From positions 4,836,001 through 4,900,000 of the forward strand of contig NZ_FMIC01000002.1 in NCBI RefSeq assembly GCF_900091625.1: a stretch of DNA of 64,000 bases, in the 5' to 3' direction. The translations under genes were made by a program, and so were the position numbers. Shown piece by piece: positions 8,002 to 16,888 of the stretch. How positions within the stretch are numbered: position 1 is the first letter of the stretch; each line of letters begins with the position of its first letter. The stretch is from Micromonospora peucetia (GTDB lineage: Bacteria; Actinomycetota; Actinomycetes; Mycobacteriales; Micromonosporaceae). The notes under the pieces are model-generated. The model had not been told where the DNA came from. It did no database searches and saw only the letters and a program-made list of their open reading frames with translations.

Positions 8002-9594
8002 ATGACCGCCACCGTGCCCGCCGCGACCCCCGAGGTCGGCGCCGGCCGCATGTCCCGCCGTGAGGTGCTGCAGGCACTCTCCGGCCTGATGGTCGGCATG
8101 TTCGTGTCGATTCTCGCCTCCACGGTCGTGGCGAACGCGCTGCCGCGCATCATCGCCGACCTGAACGGCACCCAGACCGTCTACACCTGGATCGTCACCA
8201 CCGAACTGCTTGCCATGACGGCGACCGTGCCGCTGTGGGGCAAGATGGCCGACCTCTACAGCAAGAAGCTGCTGATCCAGCTCTCCCTCGGCCTCTTCGC
8301 GGTCGGCTCGGTGATCGCCGGGTTCACCCCGAACGTCGAGGTGCTGCTGGCCAGCCGGGTCGTGCAGGGCATCGGCGCCGGCGGCATGACCGCCCTGGCC
8401 ACCATCGTGATGGCGGCCATGATCCCGCCCCGCGAGCTGGGCCGCTACGCCGGCATCTTCGGCGCCGTGTTCGGCGTCGGCACCATCGCCGGGCCGCTGA
8501 TCGGTGGCGTGCTCGTGGACACCTCCTGGCTCGGCTGGCGCTGGTGCTTCCTGATCGGTGTCCCGTTCAGCCTGCTCTCCATCGTCCTGCTCCAGCGCAC
8601 CCTGCACCTGCCGGTGATCCGCCGGAAGGTGAAGATCGACTGGCTCGGCGCGCTGCTCATCATCACCGGGGTCTCCACCGTGCTGGTCTGGTCGTCGCTG
8701 GCCGGCAACAAGTTCGCGTGGGCGTCCGGCTGGACGGCCCTGATGGTCGGTGGCGGCCTCGCCCTGCTGGCGCTGGCCGTCTGGGTGGAATCCCGGGCGG
8801 AGGAGCCGATCGTGCCGCTGGACATCTTCCGCAACCGGACGGTCTCGCTGACCACCATCGCCAGCATCCTGGTCGGCGTGGCGATGTTCGGCGGCACCGT
8901 GTTCCTGTCCCAGTACTTCCAGCTCTCGCTCGGCAAGTCGCCGACGGTGGCGGGGCTGATGAGCCTGCCGATGATCTTCGGCCTGTTGGTCTCGTCGACC
9001 GTCGCCGGCCAGCTCATCACCAAGTACGGCCGCTGGAAGCGTTACCTGGTGGCCGGCGCCGCCACAATGGTCGTCGGCATGCTGCTGCTGGCCACCATCG
9101 ATGCCGGCACGAGCATGCTGCTGCTCAGCATCTACATGGCGGTGCTCGGCGTGGGCGTCGGCATGCTGATGCAGAACCTCGTGCTCGCGGCGCAGAACGA
9201 CGTGCCGGCGCACGAGTTGGGCGCGGCCACCTCCGTGCTGACCTTCTTCCGCAGCATGGGCGGCACGATCGGCGTCAGCGCGCTCGGCGCGGTGCTGGCC
9301 AACCGGGTCGCCACGCTGAGCGCGGAGAAGCTCGGCCCGCTGACCGGCGGTGCCACGGGTGGGGAGGGCTCCACCGAGGTGCCCGACCTGTCCACCCTGC
9401 CCGCGCCGGTGCTGAAGATCATCCAGGATGTGTACGGGACCGCCACCGGCGAGCTGTTCCTGGTGGCCACCCCCTTCGCGGTGCTCGCCCTGGTGGTGGT
9501 GCTGTTCATCCGGGAGAAGCCGCTGCACACCCTCAGCGGTGAGGAGCGGCGGGCTAAGGAGGAAGCGGCTGCCGTTGTGCCCGGCGCGCACTGA
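8002..9594 (+). CDS. DHA2-family (EmrB/QacA-type) MFS multidrug exporter
   Basis: The 530-residue length and about fourteen hydrophobic helices fit the drug:H+ antiporter-2 subfamily. The loop between helices 2 and 3 has GKMADLYSKKLLIQ, and the helix-5 motif C region reads GAVFGVGTIAGPLIGG. Near the N-terminus, STVVANALPRI matches the motif D1 region. The C-terminal tail is short and charged. ATG 8002 follows AAGGAAGG. It is expected to expel hydrophobic or cationic compounds across the plasma membrane under control of the preceding TetR protein. Confidence 0.87.
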   Translation: MTATVPAATPEVGAGRMSRREVLQALSGLMVGMFVSILASTVVANALPRIIADLNGTQTVYTWIVTTELLAMTATVPLWGKMADLYSKKLLIQLSLGLFAVGSVIAGFTPNVEVLLASRVVQGIGAGGMTALATIVMAAMIPPRELGRYAGIFGAVFGVGTIAGPLIGGVLVDTSWLGWRWCFLIGVPFSLLSIVLLQRTLHLPVIRRKVKIDWLGALLIITGVSTVLVWSSLAGNKFAWASGWTALMVGGGLALLALAVWVESRAEEPIVPLDIFRNRTVSLTTIASILVGVAMFGGTVFLSQYFQLSLGKSPTVAGLMSLPMIFGLLVSSTVAGQLITKYGRWKRYLVAGAATMVVGMLLLATIDAGTSMLLLSIYMAVLGVGVGMLMQNLVLAAQNDVPAHELGAATSVLTFFRSMGGTIGVSALGAVLANRVATLSAEKLGPLTGGATGGEGSTEVPDLSTLPAPVLKIIQDVYGTATGELFLVATPFAVLALVVVLFIREKPLHTLSGEERRAKEEAAAVVPGAH

Positions 9595-9610
9595 GTCACC
9601 CGCTGTCACG

Positions 9611-9640
9611 GGGGCGGTCCGGCCTACGCCGGGCCGCCCC
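9611..9640. terminator. bidirectional terminator between exporter and radical-SAM operon
   Basis: A 13-bp stem with a single T-G wobble (GGGGCGGTCCGGC against GCCGGGCCGCCCC) and a four-base loop is followed by TTCT. It separates the convergent exporter gene and the STM4011 end of the minus-strand cassette. Confidence 0.7.
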
Positions 9641-9739
9641 TTCTCCGTGCCCCGGCAGCAGGCGCCGGGTGGTCCGCCGACGCGCGCTACGCCGGCAGCG
9701 GCCCGGCGTCGGGACTGCCGCCGGCCGGCGTCCGCCGGG

Positions 9740-10639
9740 CTACGGCACCGGCCGGCGGCGCGGCGCGGCCACCGGCACCGGTCGGCGTACCGACGGCCAG
9801 GCCGCCGGGATGCGTTCCAGCACCCCGCCGGCGAAGACGTCCCGCAGGCCGAGCGGCTTGAGGTGGACGTACCCGATGTGGCAGTCGCAGACCGCGTTGC
9901 CGCACGGCCGCGGTCGCAGAGCCGAGCGCCACGACCCGTCGTAGAGATTGCCGATCGGCTCGTCGATGAAGTGGCAGCGGCGCACCGTGCCGTCGCCGCG
10001 CACCGAGATGGCCGTCTCGCCCGCGTGGCACGGCCGGTCGAGCGACAGGTGCGGGCGGACGCTGTAGCCGAACAGCGGGTCCAGCTCCGTCCAGGTCGCC
10101 TCCTCGTCCGCGTCGTAGCGTCGGCCCTCGGCGGCGTTCACCCACAGGTAGACCCCGGCGGGCAGGGCGGCCCGCAGCGCCCGCGCCTCGGTGAGGTGCT
10201 CCGGCAGGCCGACCACCCCGACGGAGTAGCGGATGCCCAGCTCGGACAGCCGGGCGCAGCGGCGCAGGAAGCGGTCCCGGTCGACCTGACCGGGGTGGAA
10301 GGTCGTCCACAGGGCGGCGGCGCGCGGGTCGGCCTCGGCCAGCCAGTCCACCCGGGCGGCGAGGTTGGTCTGGATGACCACCCGGTCGACGTGCGGCAGA
10401 TGGGACAGCGACACCATCGCGTCCCGGTACCAGCTGCGGGTCAGCCCCTCACCCCACGGCGTGAACAGCACCGACAGCCGCACGTCGGTGGTGGCCGCGA
10501 CCCAGCCGGCGAACCGGTCCAGCGCCGCCCGGTCGGCGCGCAGCAGCTCCGGCGGATCGCGCCGCTTGGCGAACGGGCAGTACGGGCAGTCGTAGTTGCA
10601 GCTCGCCAGCGGCCCCCGGTAGAGGATCGCCAGGTTCAC
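9740..10639 (-). CDS. STM4011-family radical SAM protein
   Basis: The 299-residue protein starts MNLAILYRG. It holds the radical SAM cluster motif SCNYDCPYC (C-x3-C-x2-C) at residues about 13-21. The C-terminal third has a SPASM/twitch-like cysteine set: PCHAGE, RRCHF before EPIGNLYDGSW, then PCGNAVCDCH. That suggests one or two auxiliary Fe-S clusters, as in peptide-modifying radical SAM enzymes. I recognise it as STM4011 family from the gene order and motifs; no reaction is known to me. GTG 10639 overlaps the end of the STM4012 gene by four bases, so the two are translationally coupled. It is the last gene of the cassette. Confidence 0.82.
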   Translation of the reverse strand: MNLAILYRGPLASCNYDCPYCPFAKRRDPPELLRADRAALDRFAGWVAATTDVRLSVLFTPWGEGLTRSWYRDAMVSLSHLPHVDRVVIQTNLAARVDWLAEADPRAAALWTTFHPGQVDRDRFLRRCARLSELGIRYSVGVVGLPEHLTEARALRAALPAGVYLWVNAAEGRRYDADEEATWTELDPLFGYSVRPHLSLDRPCHAGETAISVRGDGTVRRCHFIDEPIGNLYDGSWRSALRPRPCGNAVCDCHIGYVHLKPLGLRDVFAGGVLERIPAAWPSVRRPVPVAAPRRRPVP

Positions 10640-11961
10640 CTCGGCACGTACCCGGTCATCGCGTCGCGCACCCGGGCCGAGGTCAGCCACGGGCCGATCG
10701 CGTCGGAGCGGGCCAGCCCGGCGGGGGTCAGCCGCAGCCCGCCGTCGCCGGCCCACCCCCGGTCCACCAGCCGGCCCAGCTCCGGGAAGTCGTCGCCGGG
10801 CGGGCTGCCGAAGCGGGCCCGGTAGGCCGCCGGGTCGACCCCGTCGGCGCGCAGCAGCGACTTGAGCAGCCACCTGCGGCGCTGCTCGGCGCCGTCCAGG
10901 GTGAACCCGAACTCGGCGTACCGGAAGTCGTCCGCCGGCCGGGACAGGTAGTCGTCGAGCACCGCCCGCACCTGCGACACGCCGACCGCGTAGTCGAACG
11001 AATAGTGCAGGGACGTGGTGTAGGAGCGGGCGCCACAGCCGAGGCCCACCATGCCGTCGTCCTGGCAGCAGTAGTCCGGCCCGTCCGGGGTGGGCACGTC
11101 GGCGCGGCGGAACTGCCGCATCGACTCCTGCCGGTACCCGGCCGCGCCCAGCGTCGCCACCGCCTGCTCGTAGAGCGCCAGCCGCTGGGTGTCCCAGTCC
11201 GCCCGGCCGTGCGCCCGCCGCCCGAGCCCGGTCAGCGGGCGCACGTACAGCGGGTAGAGGTACAGCTCCTCCGGCCGCCACGCCAGGGCCGCGTCGAGGC
11301 TCTCCCGCCAGGTGCCGGCGGTCTGCCCGTCGATGCCGTAGATCAGGTCGATGTTGAGCACCGGGATCCGGGCGGCGCGGATCGCGGCCAGGGCCGCCTC
11401 CACCTCGGTGCGGCGCTGCGGCCGGCCGGCGGCGCGGGCCTCGGCGTCGAGGAAGCTCTGCACGCCGATGCTCACCCGGGTGGTGCCGTGCGCGGCGAGC
11501 ACCGCGAGCCGGTCCGGCGTCGCGGTGGCCGGCGAGGTCTCCACCGACAGCGGTACGCCGGGCAGCCGGGCCCCCATCCCGGTGGCGATGTCGAACAGCT
11601 CGGTCAGCTCGTCGGCGGTCAGGTAGGTGGGGGTGCCGCCGCCGAGCGCCGCGCGGGCGTACCCGGCGTCGTCGCCCAGCGCGTCGGCGACCCGGCCGGC
11701 CTGCCGGCGCAACTGCCGCAGGTAGTCGGTCACCTGCTCGGCCGGCGCGTTGGCGCGGGTGAACAGGTTGCAGAACCCGCAGCGCATCTCGCAGAACGGC
11801 AGGTGGACGTAGAGGAAGAGCGCCTCGCGCGCCTCGGCCCGCCACACCTCCGCCAGCAACGGGCGCGGTCGCATCGGCCGGTACGAGGTCTTGTGCGGGT
11901 ACGCGTAGAGGTACTGCTGGTACGGCGAGCCGTCGAGGCCCGTGTCGGTGCTGGTCACCAT
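10636..11961 (-). CDS. STM4012-family, HemN-like radical SAM protein
   Basis: The 441-residue protein has the radical SAM motif CEMRCGFCNLF (C-x3-C-x2-C). Next come GGGTPTYL and VETSPATATPDRL, then VSIGVQSF and NIDLIYGI, all shared with coproporphyrinogen dehydrogenase HemN and its relatives. A HemN-like C-terminal domain follows (LGLGCGARSY, then a winged-helix tail). Within HemN-like proteins this arrangement is called STM4012 family, of unknown function; true haem synthesis is unlikely given the neighbours. The start ATG 11961 overlaps the end of the upstream hydrolase gene by seven bases. Confidence 0.85.
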   Translation of the reverse strand: MVTSTDTGLDGSPYQQYLYAYPHKTSYRPMRPRPLLAEVWRAEAREALFLYVHLPFCEMRCGFCNLFTRANAPAEQVTDYLRQLRRQAGRVADALGDDAGYARAALGGGTPTYLTADELTELFDIATGMGARLPGVPLSVETSPATATPDRLAVLAAHGTTRVSIGVQSFLDAEARAAGRPQRRTEVEAALAAIRAARIPVLNIDLIYGIDGQTAGTWRESLDAALAWRPEELYLYPLYVRPLTGLGRRAHGRADWDTQRLALYEQAVATLGAAGYRQESMRQFRRADVPTPDGPDYCCQDDGMVGLGCGARSYTTSLHYSFDYAVGVSQVRAVLDDYLSRPADDFRYAEFGFTLDGAEQRRRWLLKSLLRADGVDPAAYRARFGSPPGDDFPELGRLVDRGWAGDGGLRLTPAGLARSDAIGPWLTSARVRDAMTGYVPR

Positions 11962-12758
11962 TCTCCCGGTTGCAGGACGAAGTGGGCGTACGGGACGGTC
12001 CACACCACGTCGTGGCCGATCCGGTGGCCGGTGTGGCCGTCCTCCCCGTACGCCGTGCCGTGGTCGGAGCAGACGATCGCGAACACCGGTCGGCCCCGGC
12101 CGGTGAGCAGGGCGAACAGCCGGTCGACCCGGCCGTCCACGTATTCCAGGGCGGCGGCGTGGCTGGCCAGGTCGTCGGCCTCGGCGCCGGGCAGGTGGTG
12201 CCGGTTGGGTTGGTGCAGGGCGGCGACGTTGAGGAACGTGAACAGTGGCTGGCGGGCCGGCACCCGCGGCAGCACCTCGGCCAGCCGGTCGAGCTGGGCG
12301 TCCAGGCAGGTGGGGGAGGTGACCCCGAACCCGGGCTCCCAGTGCGCCTCGGCGAACAGGCCCGGCAGCACCGCCCCGAGCGGGCCGCTCCGGTTGAAGA
12401 ACCCGACCCCGCCCAGGCAGAGCGTGTGGTAGCCGACGCCGGCGAGGGCGGTCGGCAGGTCCGCCGCGTCGAACACCCAGGTGTCGGCGCCGGACGTCTC
12501 GCTGCCGGGGAACGCCGCCGCGTACAGCCGCTCGTGCCGGCCCGGGGTGACCGGGGTGGGCAGGAAACCGGCGAAGAACGCGTGGTGCGCGGCGTAGGTG
12601 AAGCTGGCGGGGGAGTGCCGGCGTTCCCAACGGCCGCCGGGCAGCGCCCGGGCCAGGTGTGGCGTGCGCCCCCGCGCGGCCAGGTCTGCGGCGACGTCGT
12701 GGCGCAGCGTGTCGAGGGTGAGCAGGAGCAGGTCGTGGCTGCCGATCAGGCTCCGCAC
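11955..12758 (-). CDS. STM4013/SEN3800-family sulfatase-like hydrolase
   Basis: The 267-residue protein belongs to the alkaline phosphatase/sulfatase fold. LLLLTLDTLRHDVA near the N-terminus supplies the first metal-binding Asp with a Thr at the usual nucleophile position. IVCSDHGTAYGEDGHTGHRIGHD near the C-terminus supplies the second metal site. It lacks the Cys/Ser-x-Pro-x-Arg sulfatase signature, so sulfate ester cleavage is not implied; a phosphate or phosphonate substrate is as likely. GTG 12758 overlaps the upstream gene by 13 bases and has GGGAG about eight bases before it. It is the third-last gene in the cassette. Confidence 0.8.
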   Translation of the reverse strand: MRSLIGSHDLLLLTLDTLRHDVAADLAARGRTPHLARALPGGRWERRHSPASFTYAAHHAFFAGFLPTPVTPGRHERLYAAAFPGSETSGADTWVFDAADLPTALAGVGYHTLCLGGVGFFNRSGPLGAVLPGLFAEAHWEPGFGVTSPTCLDAQLDRLAEVLPRVPARQPLFTFLNVAALHQPNRHHLPGAEADDLASHAAALEYVDGRVDRLFALLTGRGRPVFAIVCSDHGTAYGEDGHTGHRIGHDVVWTVPYAHFVLQPGEW

Positions 12759-13927
12759 GCAAGCATCTCCCGCCCCGTCGTGTCGCCGCGCGCCGGCTCC
12801 GGCCCCGCAGCCTGACCGCGCGCCGGCTCCGGCCCTGCTGAGCTGCCACCCGACGGCCCTCGGACGGCCGCCGCCCGCCAGCGGTCCCACCGGCCGTCGG
12901 CCAGGGCGCGCACCTGCTCGGCGTAGGTGTCCCGACCGTCGGTGAGCACCCCCGGCAGCAGGTCGCCGAAGGCGTTGACCTCGGCCACCGCGTGCCGCTG
13001 CCAGCCGACGAGGAACATCAGGTCGATGCCGACCTGGAGCGTGCGGGGGAAGCAACCGGCGACACGTTCGCAGGTCTGCATCGCCGCCGCCCACGCCGCC
13101 GGCCCGGCCGCCGCGCGCAGCTCGGCGAGGTCGCCACGCACGTTGCCGAGGTGCAGGTTGGTCAGCGGCCCCCGGGCGGCGCGCACCACGGCGTGGGTGG
13201 GCCGCCCCGCGACCGTCACCACCCGGACGTCGACCACCCGGTCGCCGAGCCCCGCCTTGGGCAGCCACCGCTCCACGTGCAGGCCCTCTCCGGCGATCCG
13301 GTCGACGATCCCGGCGACCTCAGCCTCGTCGGTGTAGCGGCGTGGGCGCAGCGAGTTGAACAGCCCGTCCGGGGTCGCCTCGATCGTGGTGACCGCCTGC
13401 ACCCGCCGCCCGGCCACCGCCAGCGCGACGACCCCGGCGGCGGACGACCCGTGGGCGGGCTTGACGAACACCCGGCTCCAGCGGGCCGCCGCCATCGCCG
13501 CCCGCAGTTGCTCCCATCCGTGCACGGCGGGCAGCGCGGCCGGCACCGGCACCCCGGCGGCGGAGAGCCGCGCGTGGCAGCGTCGCTTGTCGCACAGCAC
13601 CGCCACGTCCGCCGGGTCGTTGAGCAGCTCCGCGCCGCCGGCGGCGACCCGGTCCAGGCCCCGCAGCAGTCCGGCGTACGTGTCGGCCGAGCCGACCAGC
13701 TCGCCGTGCCGGGCCGGGGCGTCGGCCCGGCGCAGCAGCCGGCCCACCTCCGGGTCCTCGCCGGGGGAGTCGACCCGGACCAGCGCGCCGGCTGCCGGTG
13801 GCGCCGCCCCGGTCAGCACGTCGGCCCAGGGCAGCATCACCGGCCGGGGCAGGCCGGCTTCGAGAACCGCCCGGGTGAACAGGTCGACCCGCCGGTTGCC
13901 GGGGTTGCCGACGACAGTCAGGCGCAC
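12746..13927 (-). CDS. STM4014-family ATP-grasp-like protein
   Basis: The 393-residue protein reads as an ATP-grasp ligase. The N-terminal domain begins VVGNPGNRRVDLF. The central region has NDPADVAVLCDKRRCH and the nucleotide-binding lysine segment RVFVKPAHGSSAAGV. DVRVVTVAGRPTHAVVR follows, and VGIDLMF and VAEVNAFGDLLPG supply metal ligands. ATP-grasp enzymes join a carboxylate to an amine or thiol through an acyl phosphate. In this cassette it may ligate an amino acid or modify a peptide tail, but the substrate is unknown. The C-terminal 30 residues hold a Gly/Pro/Glu-rich repeat (two copies of AGPEPARG) that looks unstructured. Confidence 0.78.
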   Translation of the reverse strand: MRLTVVGNPGNRRVDLFTRAVLEAGLPRPVMLPWADVLTGAAPPAAGALVRVDSPGEDPEVGRLLRRADAPARHGELVGSADTYAGLLRGLDRVAAGGAELLNDPADVAVLCDKRRCHARLSAAGVPVPAALPAVHGWEQLRAAMAAARWSRVFVKPAHGSSAAGVVALAVAGRRVQAVTTIEATPDGLFNSLRPRRYTDEAEVAGIVDRIAGEGLHVERWLPKAGLGDRVVDVRVVTVAGRPTHAVVRAARGPLTNLHLGNVRGDLAELRAAAGPAAWAAAMQTCERVAGCFPRTLQVGIDLMFLVGWQRHAVAEVNAFGDLLPGVLTDGRDTYAEQVRALADGRWDRWRAAAVRGPSGGSSAGPEPARGQAAGPEPARGDTTGREMLACGA

Positions 13928-13928
13928 G

Positions 13929-14879
13929 TCACTCGCCCACCGCCGTGTAGCGGTAGCTCTCGCCGTCGTACTCGTCGGGCTCCTGGCGGTCGGAGACGTC
14001 CACCCGCACGCCCGGCAGCGCGGCGGGCACCGACGCGGCCACCTCCTCGGACAGGTAGTGGTGGTGCAGGTCCAGCTCGGCCAGGTGGGTCAACGGCTGC
14101 CCGGCGAGCAGGGCCGCCACGCCTTCGTCGCCGAGGGTGCCCAGCGACAGGTCCAGGCGTTCCAGCCGCGGCACCACCGGGGCCGATGCCAACGCCCGGG
14201 CGAGGTCGTCGGCGATCTCCGCGTTGCACAGGCCGAGCCGGCGCAGGGCGGCGAACCGCTCGCCGGCCAGCAGCGGGGCCAGGTCGACCAGCTCCGCGTC
14301 GCCGCCGTAGTCGGAGGTGCCGAGCCACAGCTCCAGGTCGGTCAGCGCGGGCAGGTCGGAGTCGAGCACCGCGCCGACGAACGCCCGGGACAGCCCGCCG
14401 CTCTGCACCGTCAGCTCCCGCAGCCGCGCGTGCCGCACGGGGGAGAATGCGAGGTCCTCGCCGCCTTGGACCCGCAGTACCTCCAGCGCCGGGTACGCCG
14501 TCAGCAGTGGGCTGACGTCGCCCACCTTCATCCAGGAGACCTCGCACTCCTCGCTGGTCATGTCGCCGAGGAACAGGGCGCGCAGGGCGGGCAGCCTCGA
14601 CGCCGCCGCGCAGAGCTGCGCGATCGGGGCGGGGTGGAACGCCGCGTAGCCCCAGGCGCCGATGACGAGGGACTCCACGGACGGCCCGGCCTGCGCGACG
14701 AACCGGTCGAACGCGACCCGGAACTCGTCCGAGAGCTGGTGTTCCACGGTCGTCTCGTCGAAGTGCCAGACGGAAAGCCGCCACGAGACCGAACCGTCCA
14801 CGGTGGGCAGCGGGCCGTCGGCGGGGACGTCGACGACCGGTCGGCCGGCGAAGTGGCGCGCGTGGGAACCGAAGGCCAT
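13929..14879 (-). CDS. STM4015-family leucine-rich-repeat protein, copy A
   Basis: The 316-residue protein has an N-terminal region of about 70 residues, then short leucine-rich repeats (for example LEVLRVQGG, LRELTVQSG, LERLDLSLG, LAELDLHHH). It ends with an acidic-aromatic tail reading DEYDGESYRYTAVGE. It has no signal peptide, so it is probably cytoplasmic. LRR proteins are scaffolds; in STM4011-4015 cassettes this could be the substrate or the specificity factor of the radical SAM and ATP-grasp proteins. It is separated from copy B by six bases and from the ATP-grasp gene by one base. Confidence 0.78.
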   Translation of the reverse strand: MAFGSHARHFAGRPVVDVPADGPLPTVDGSVSWRLSVWHFDETTVEHQLSDEFRVAFDRFVAQAGPSVESLVIGAWGYAAFHPAPIAQLCAAASRLPALRALFLGDMTSEECEVSWMKVGDVSPLLTAYPALEVLRVQGGEDLAFSPVRHARLRELTVQSGGLSRAFVGAVLDSDLPALTDLELWLGTSDYGGDAELVDLAPLLAGERFAALRRLGLCNAEIADDLARALASAPVVPRLERLDLSLGTLGDEGVAALLAGQPLTHLAELDLHHHYLSEEVAASVPAALPGVRVDVSDRQEPDEYDGESYRYTAVGE

Positions 14880-14885
14880 CGCCGG

Positions 14886-15818
14886 TTACTCCCCGACCTC
14901 GGTGTAGTAGTAGAGGGTGCCGTCGTGCTCGTCGGCGATCTGCGCGTCCGCCAGGTCGACCCGTACGCCCGGCAGCGCGGCGACCACCGACGCGGCCATC
15001 TCCTCGGATAGGTAGTGGTGGTGCAGGTCGAGCCGGGCCAGGTGGGTGAGCGGCTGGCCGGCCAGCAGCGCCTTCGCGCCCTCCTCGGTCAGCGTGCCCA
15101 TCGACAGGTCGAGCACCTCCAGCCGGGGGACCACCGGCGCGGTGGCGACGGCCGCCGCCACCGCGTCGGCGATCTCGGCGTTGCACGCCGCGAGGTGCCG
15201 CAGGGCGGGCAGGCCGGCGCCGGAGAGCACCCCGGCCAGGTCCTCGGCGCTCGCGTCGCCGCCGTAGTCCTTCCGGCCGAGCCACAGGTCCAGCCGGTGC
15301 AGGGCCGGCAGGTCGCACGCGCCGACCGCGCGGACCACCCCGGCCGGCAGCCCGCCGGTCTCGAACCGCAGCTCCCGCAGCCCGGTGTGCCGGATCGGCT
15401 CCAGTCGCAGGCCCTGCGCGCCGCGCACCCGCAGCACCTCCAGCGACGGGTACGCCGCGAGCAGCCCGGTGATGTCGCCGTGGGTGAGCCAGGAGATCTC
15501 GCACTGTTCGTAGGTCAGGTCGGCGAGGAAGACCCCTCGCAGCCCGGTCCACTCCCCGGCCGCCTCGATCAGTGGCTCGATCGGCAGCGCCCGCTCGTAG
15601 GACTCGCCCCACTCGCCGATCACCAGGGCGCGTACCGTGTCGGCCGGCACCTGCTCGCGCAGCGCCGCCACCAGGTCGGTGATCTCGTCGATCCCCGCGT
15701 CGTGGTCCTCGACCTCCAGCCGCCAGGCGATCGCCGACGGATCGTCGGGAAGTGTCATTCCCGGGGTGAAGGGCACTACCGGTAATCCGACGAACGACGA
15801 CACGTGCGAGCTGATCAC
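14886..15818 (-). CDS. STM4015-family leucine-rich-repeat protein, copy B
   Basis: This 310-residue protein is a clear paralog of copy A. It shares ALVIGEWG against SLVIGAWG, TYEQCEISW against TSEECEVSW, and the block LAGQPLTHLARLDLHHHYL. Its tail reads DEHDGTLYYYTEVGE. It is the first gene of the minus-strand cassette, so the 174-base gap upstream (15819-15992) should hold the promoter. The two copies are moderately diverged, which points to an old duplication with both kept rather than a recent tandem copy. Confidence 0.78.
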   Translation of the reverse strand: MISSHVSSFVGLPVVPFTPGMTLPDDPSAIAWRLEVEDHDAGIDEITDLVAALREQVPADTVRALVIGEWGESYERALPIEPLIEAAGEWTGLRGVFLADLTYEQCEISWLTHGDITGLLAAYPSLEVLRVRGAQGLRLEPIRHTGLRELRFETGGLPAGVVRAVGACDLPALHRLDLWLGRKDYGGDASAEDLAGVLSGAGLPALRHLAACNAEIADAVAAAVATAPVVPRLEVLDLSMGTLTEEGAKALLAGQPLTHLARLDLHHHYLSEEMAASVVAALPGVRVDLADAQIADEHDGTLYYYTEVGE

Positions 15819-15992
15819 GCCTACCTCCGGTCCGACTGGTGCAGCGGCGGCGCGACCGTAACAGGTGAGCCCGACAGGATGATCAGCGAACCGGTCGGCG
15901 GGTGCGGCGGCCGGCGACGCCCGGCTGGTGTCCGAGGCCGACCGGCGGCGCTGCCGGAGCCGAAGGGGTTCCTGATTCCGGCCGCCGGCCGG

Positions 15993-16784
15993 TCACAGCC
16001 CGAAGAAGGTGAGGTAGGCGTCGATCTGGTGGGCGAGCATCGGCTCGCCGGGATGCGCCAGCAGGCCCCGGGCCCGCGCCTCGGCCAGCAGGACCGTCTC
16101 CGCCGGCGTCATGATGATGTCGGCGACCACGGCGTCCGCCGGAAGCTCGGCCACCGCGAACGGCGGCGGGTCGTCGGGGCACAGCCCCAGGGGCGTGGCG
16201 TTGACCGCGAGGTCGGCGTCGGCCAGTCGCGGTAGCACCGTCGCACCGACCCGGCCGGGGTACGCGGCCCACAGCCGCCGCCGCAGCGTCTCCAGCCGGC
16301 CCGGGTCGGTGTCGCTGAGCCGCAGCTCCGCCACGCCGGCGTCGAGCAGGGCCACCGCGATCGCGCTGCCCGCCCCGCCCGCGCCCACCACGCATGCCCG
16401 CCGGCCCCGGGGATGGTGCCCGGCCTGCGCCAGCCCGCGGACGAACCCGTCACCGTCGAAGGTGTCCGCGGTCCACGTCCCGTCGGGCTCGCGCCGCAGC
16501 GCGTTGGCGCTGCCGGCCAGGCGGGCGCGGTCGCTGGCCCGGTCCGCGAGGTCCAGCACGGCGGCCTTGTGCGGCACCGTGACCAGCATCCCGTGCAGGT
16601 TCGCCACCCGTTGCAGTCCCCGCACCACCTGGGTGAGGTCGGCCGGCGCCGCGTGCACCGGGACGAGCACCGCGTCGGTGCCGCGCCGGGTCAGCACCGG
16701 GTTGAGCAGCCCGGGGGCGCGCACCTGCGCGATCGGGTCGCCGAGCAGCGCGTACACCCGGGTGGCGCCGCCTATCTCGGTCAT
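15993..16784 (-). CDS. shikimate dehydrogenase-like NAD(P) oxidoreductase
   Basis: The 263-residue protein has the AroE layout. The N-terminal substrate domain contains MLVTVPHK with the conserved Lys, then ANALRREPDG, then the NADP loop VVGAGGAGSAIA. ADLAVNATPLGL follows and a QIDAYLTFFG end. The usual substrate-recognition motif S-x-S-x-S near residue 15 reads AQVRAPGLLN here, so the shikimate-binding serines are missing. That suggests a quinate/shikimate relative with a different substrate (YdiB/AroE-like or catabolic) rather than the biosynthetic AroE. No neighbour is an aromatic-pathway gene. Confidence 0.8.
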   Translation of the reverse strand: MTEIGGATRVYALLGDPIAQVRAPGLLNPVLTRRGTDAVLVPVHAAPADLTQVVRGLQRVANLHGMLVTVPHKAAVLDLADRASDRARLAGSANALRREPDGTWTADTFDGDGFVRGLAQAGHHPRGRRACVVGAGGAGSAIAVALLDAGVAELRLSDTDPGRLETLRRRLWAAYPGRVGATVLPRLADADLAVNATPLGLCPDDPPPFAVAELPADAVVADIIMTPAETVLLAEARARGLLAHPGEPMLAHQIDAYLTFFGL

Positions 16785-16888
16785 CGGGGCGGCTCCGCGG
16801 GGGCAGGGGTCGTCCGGCGTGGCCGGACCGGGGCGGTGCCGACCCTACGCGACGGCAGCACCCGCGCCGACGCGGGCCGCCGACGGGC

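Noticed and set aside
10636..11961. HemN (coproporphyrinogen dehydrogenase) function
   Set aside because: Motifs are HemN-like, but the gene is embedded in the STM4011-4015 cassette with no haem-pathway gene nearby.
9740..15818. RiPP precursor peptide next to the radical SAM genes
   Set aside because: No short gene with a leader-like sequence was found between or beside the cassette genes; the LRR proteins are the only candidate substrates.
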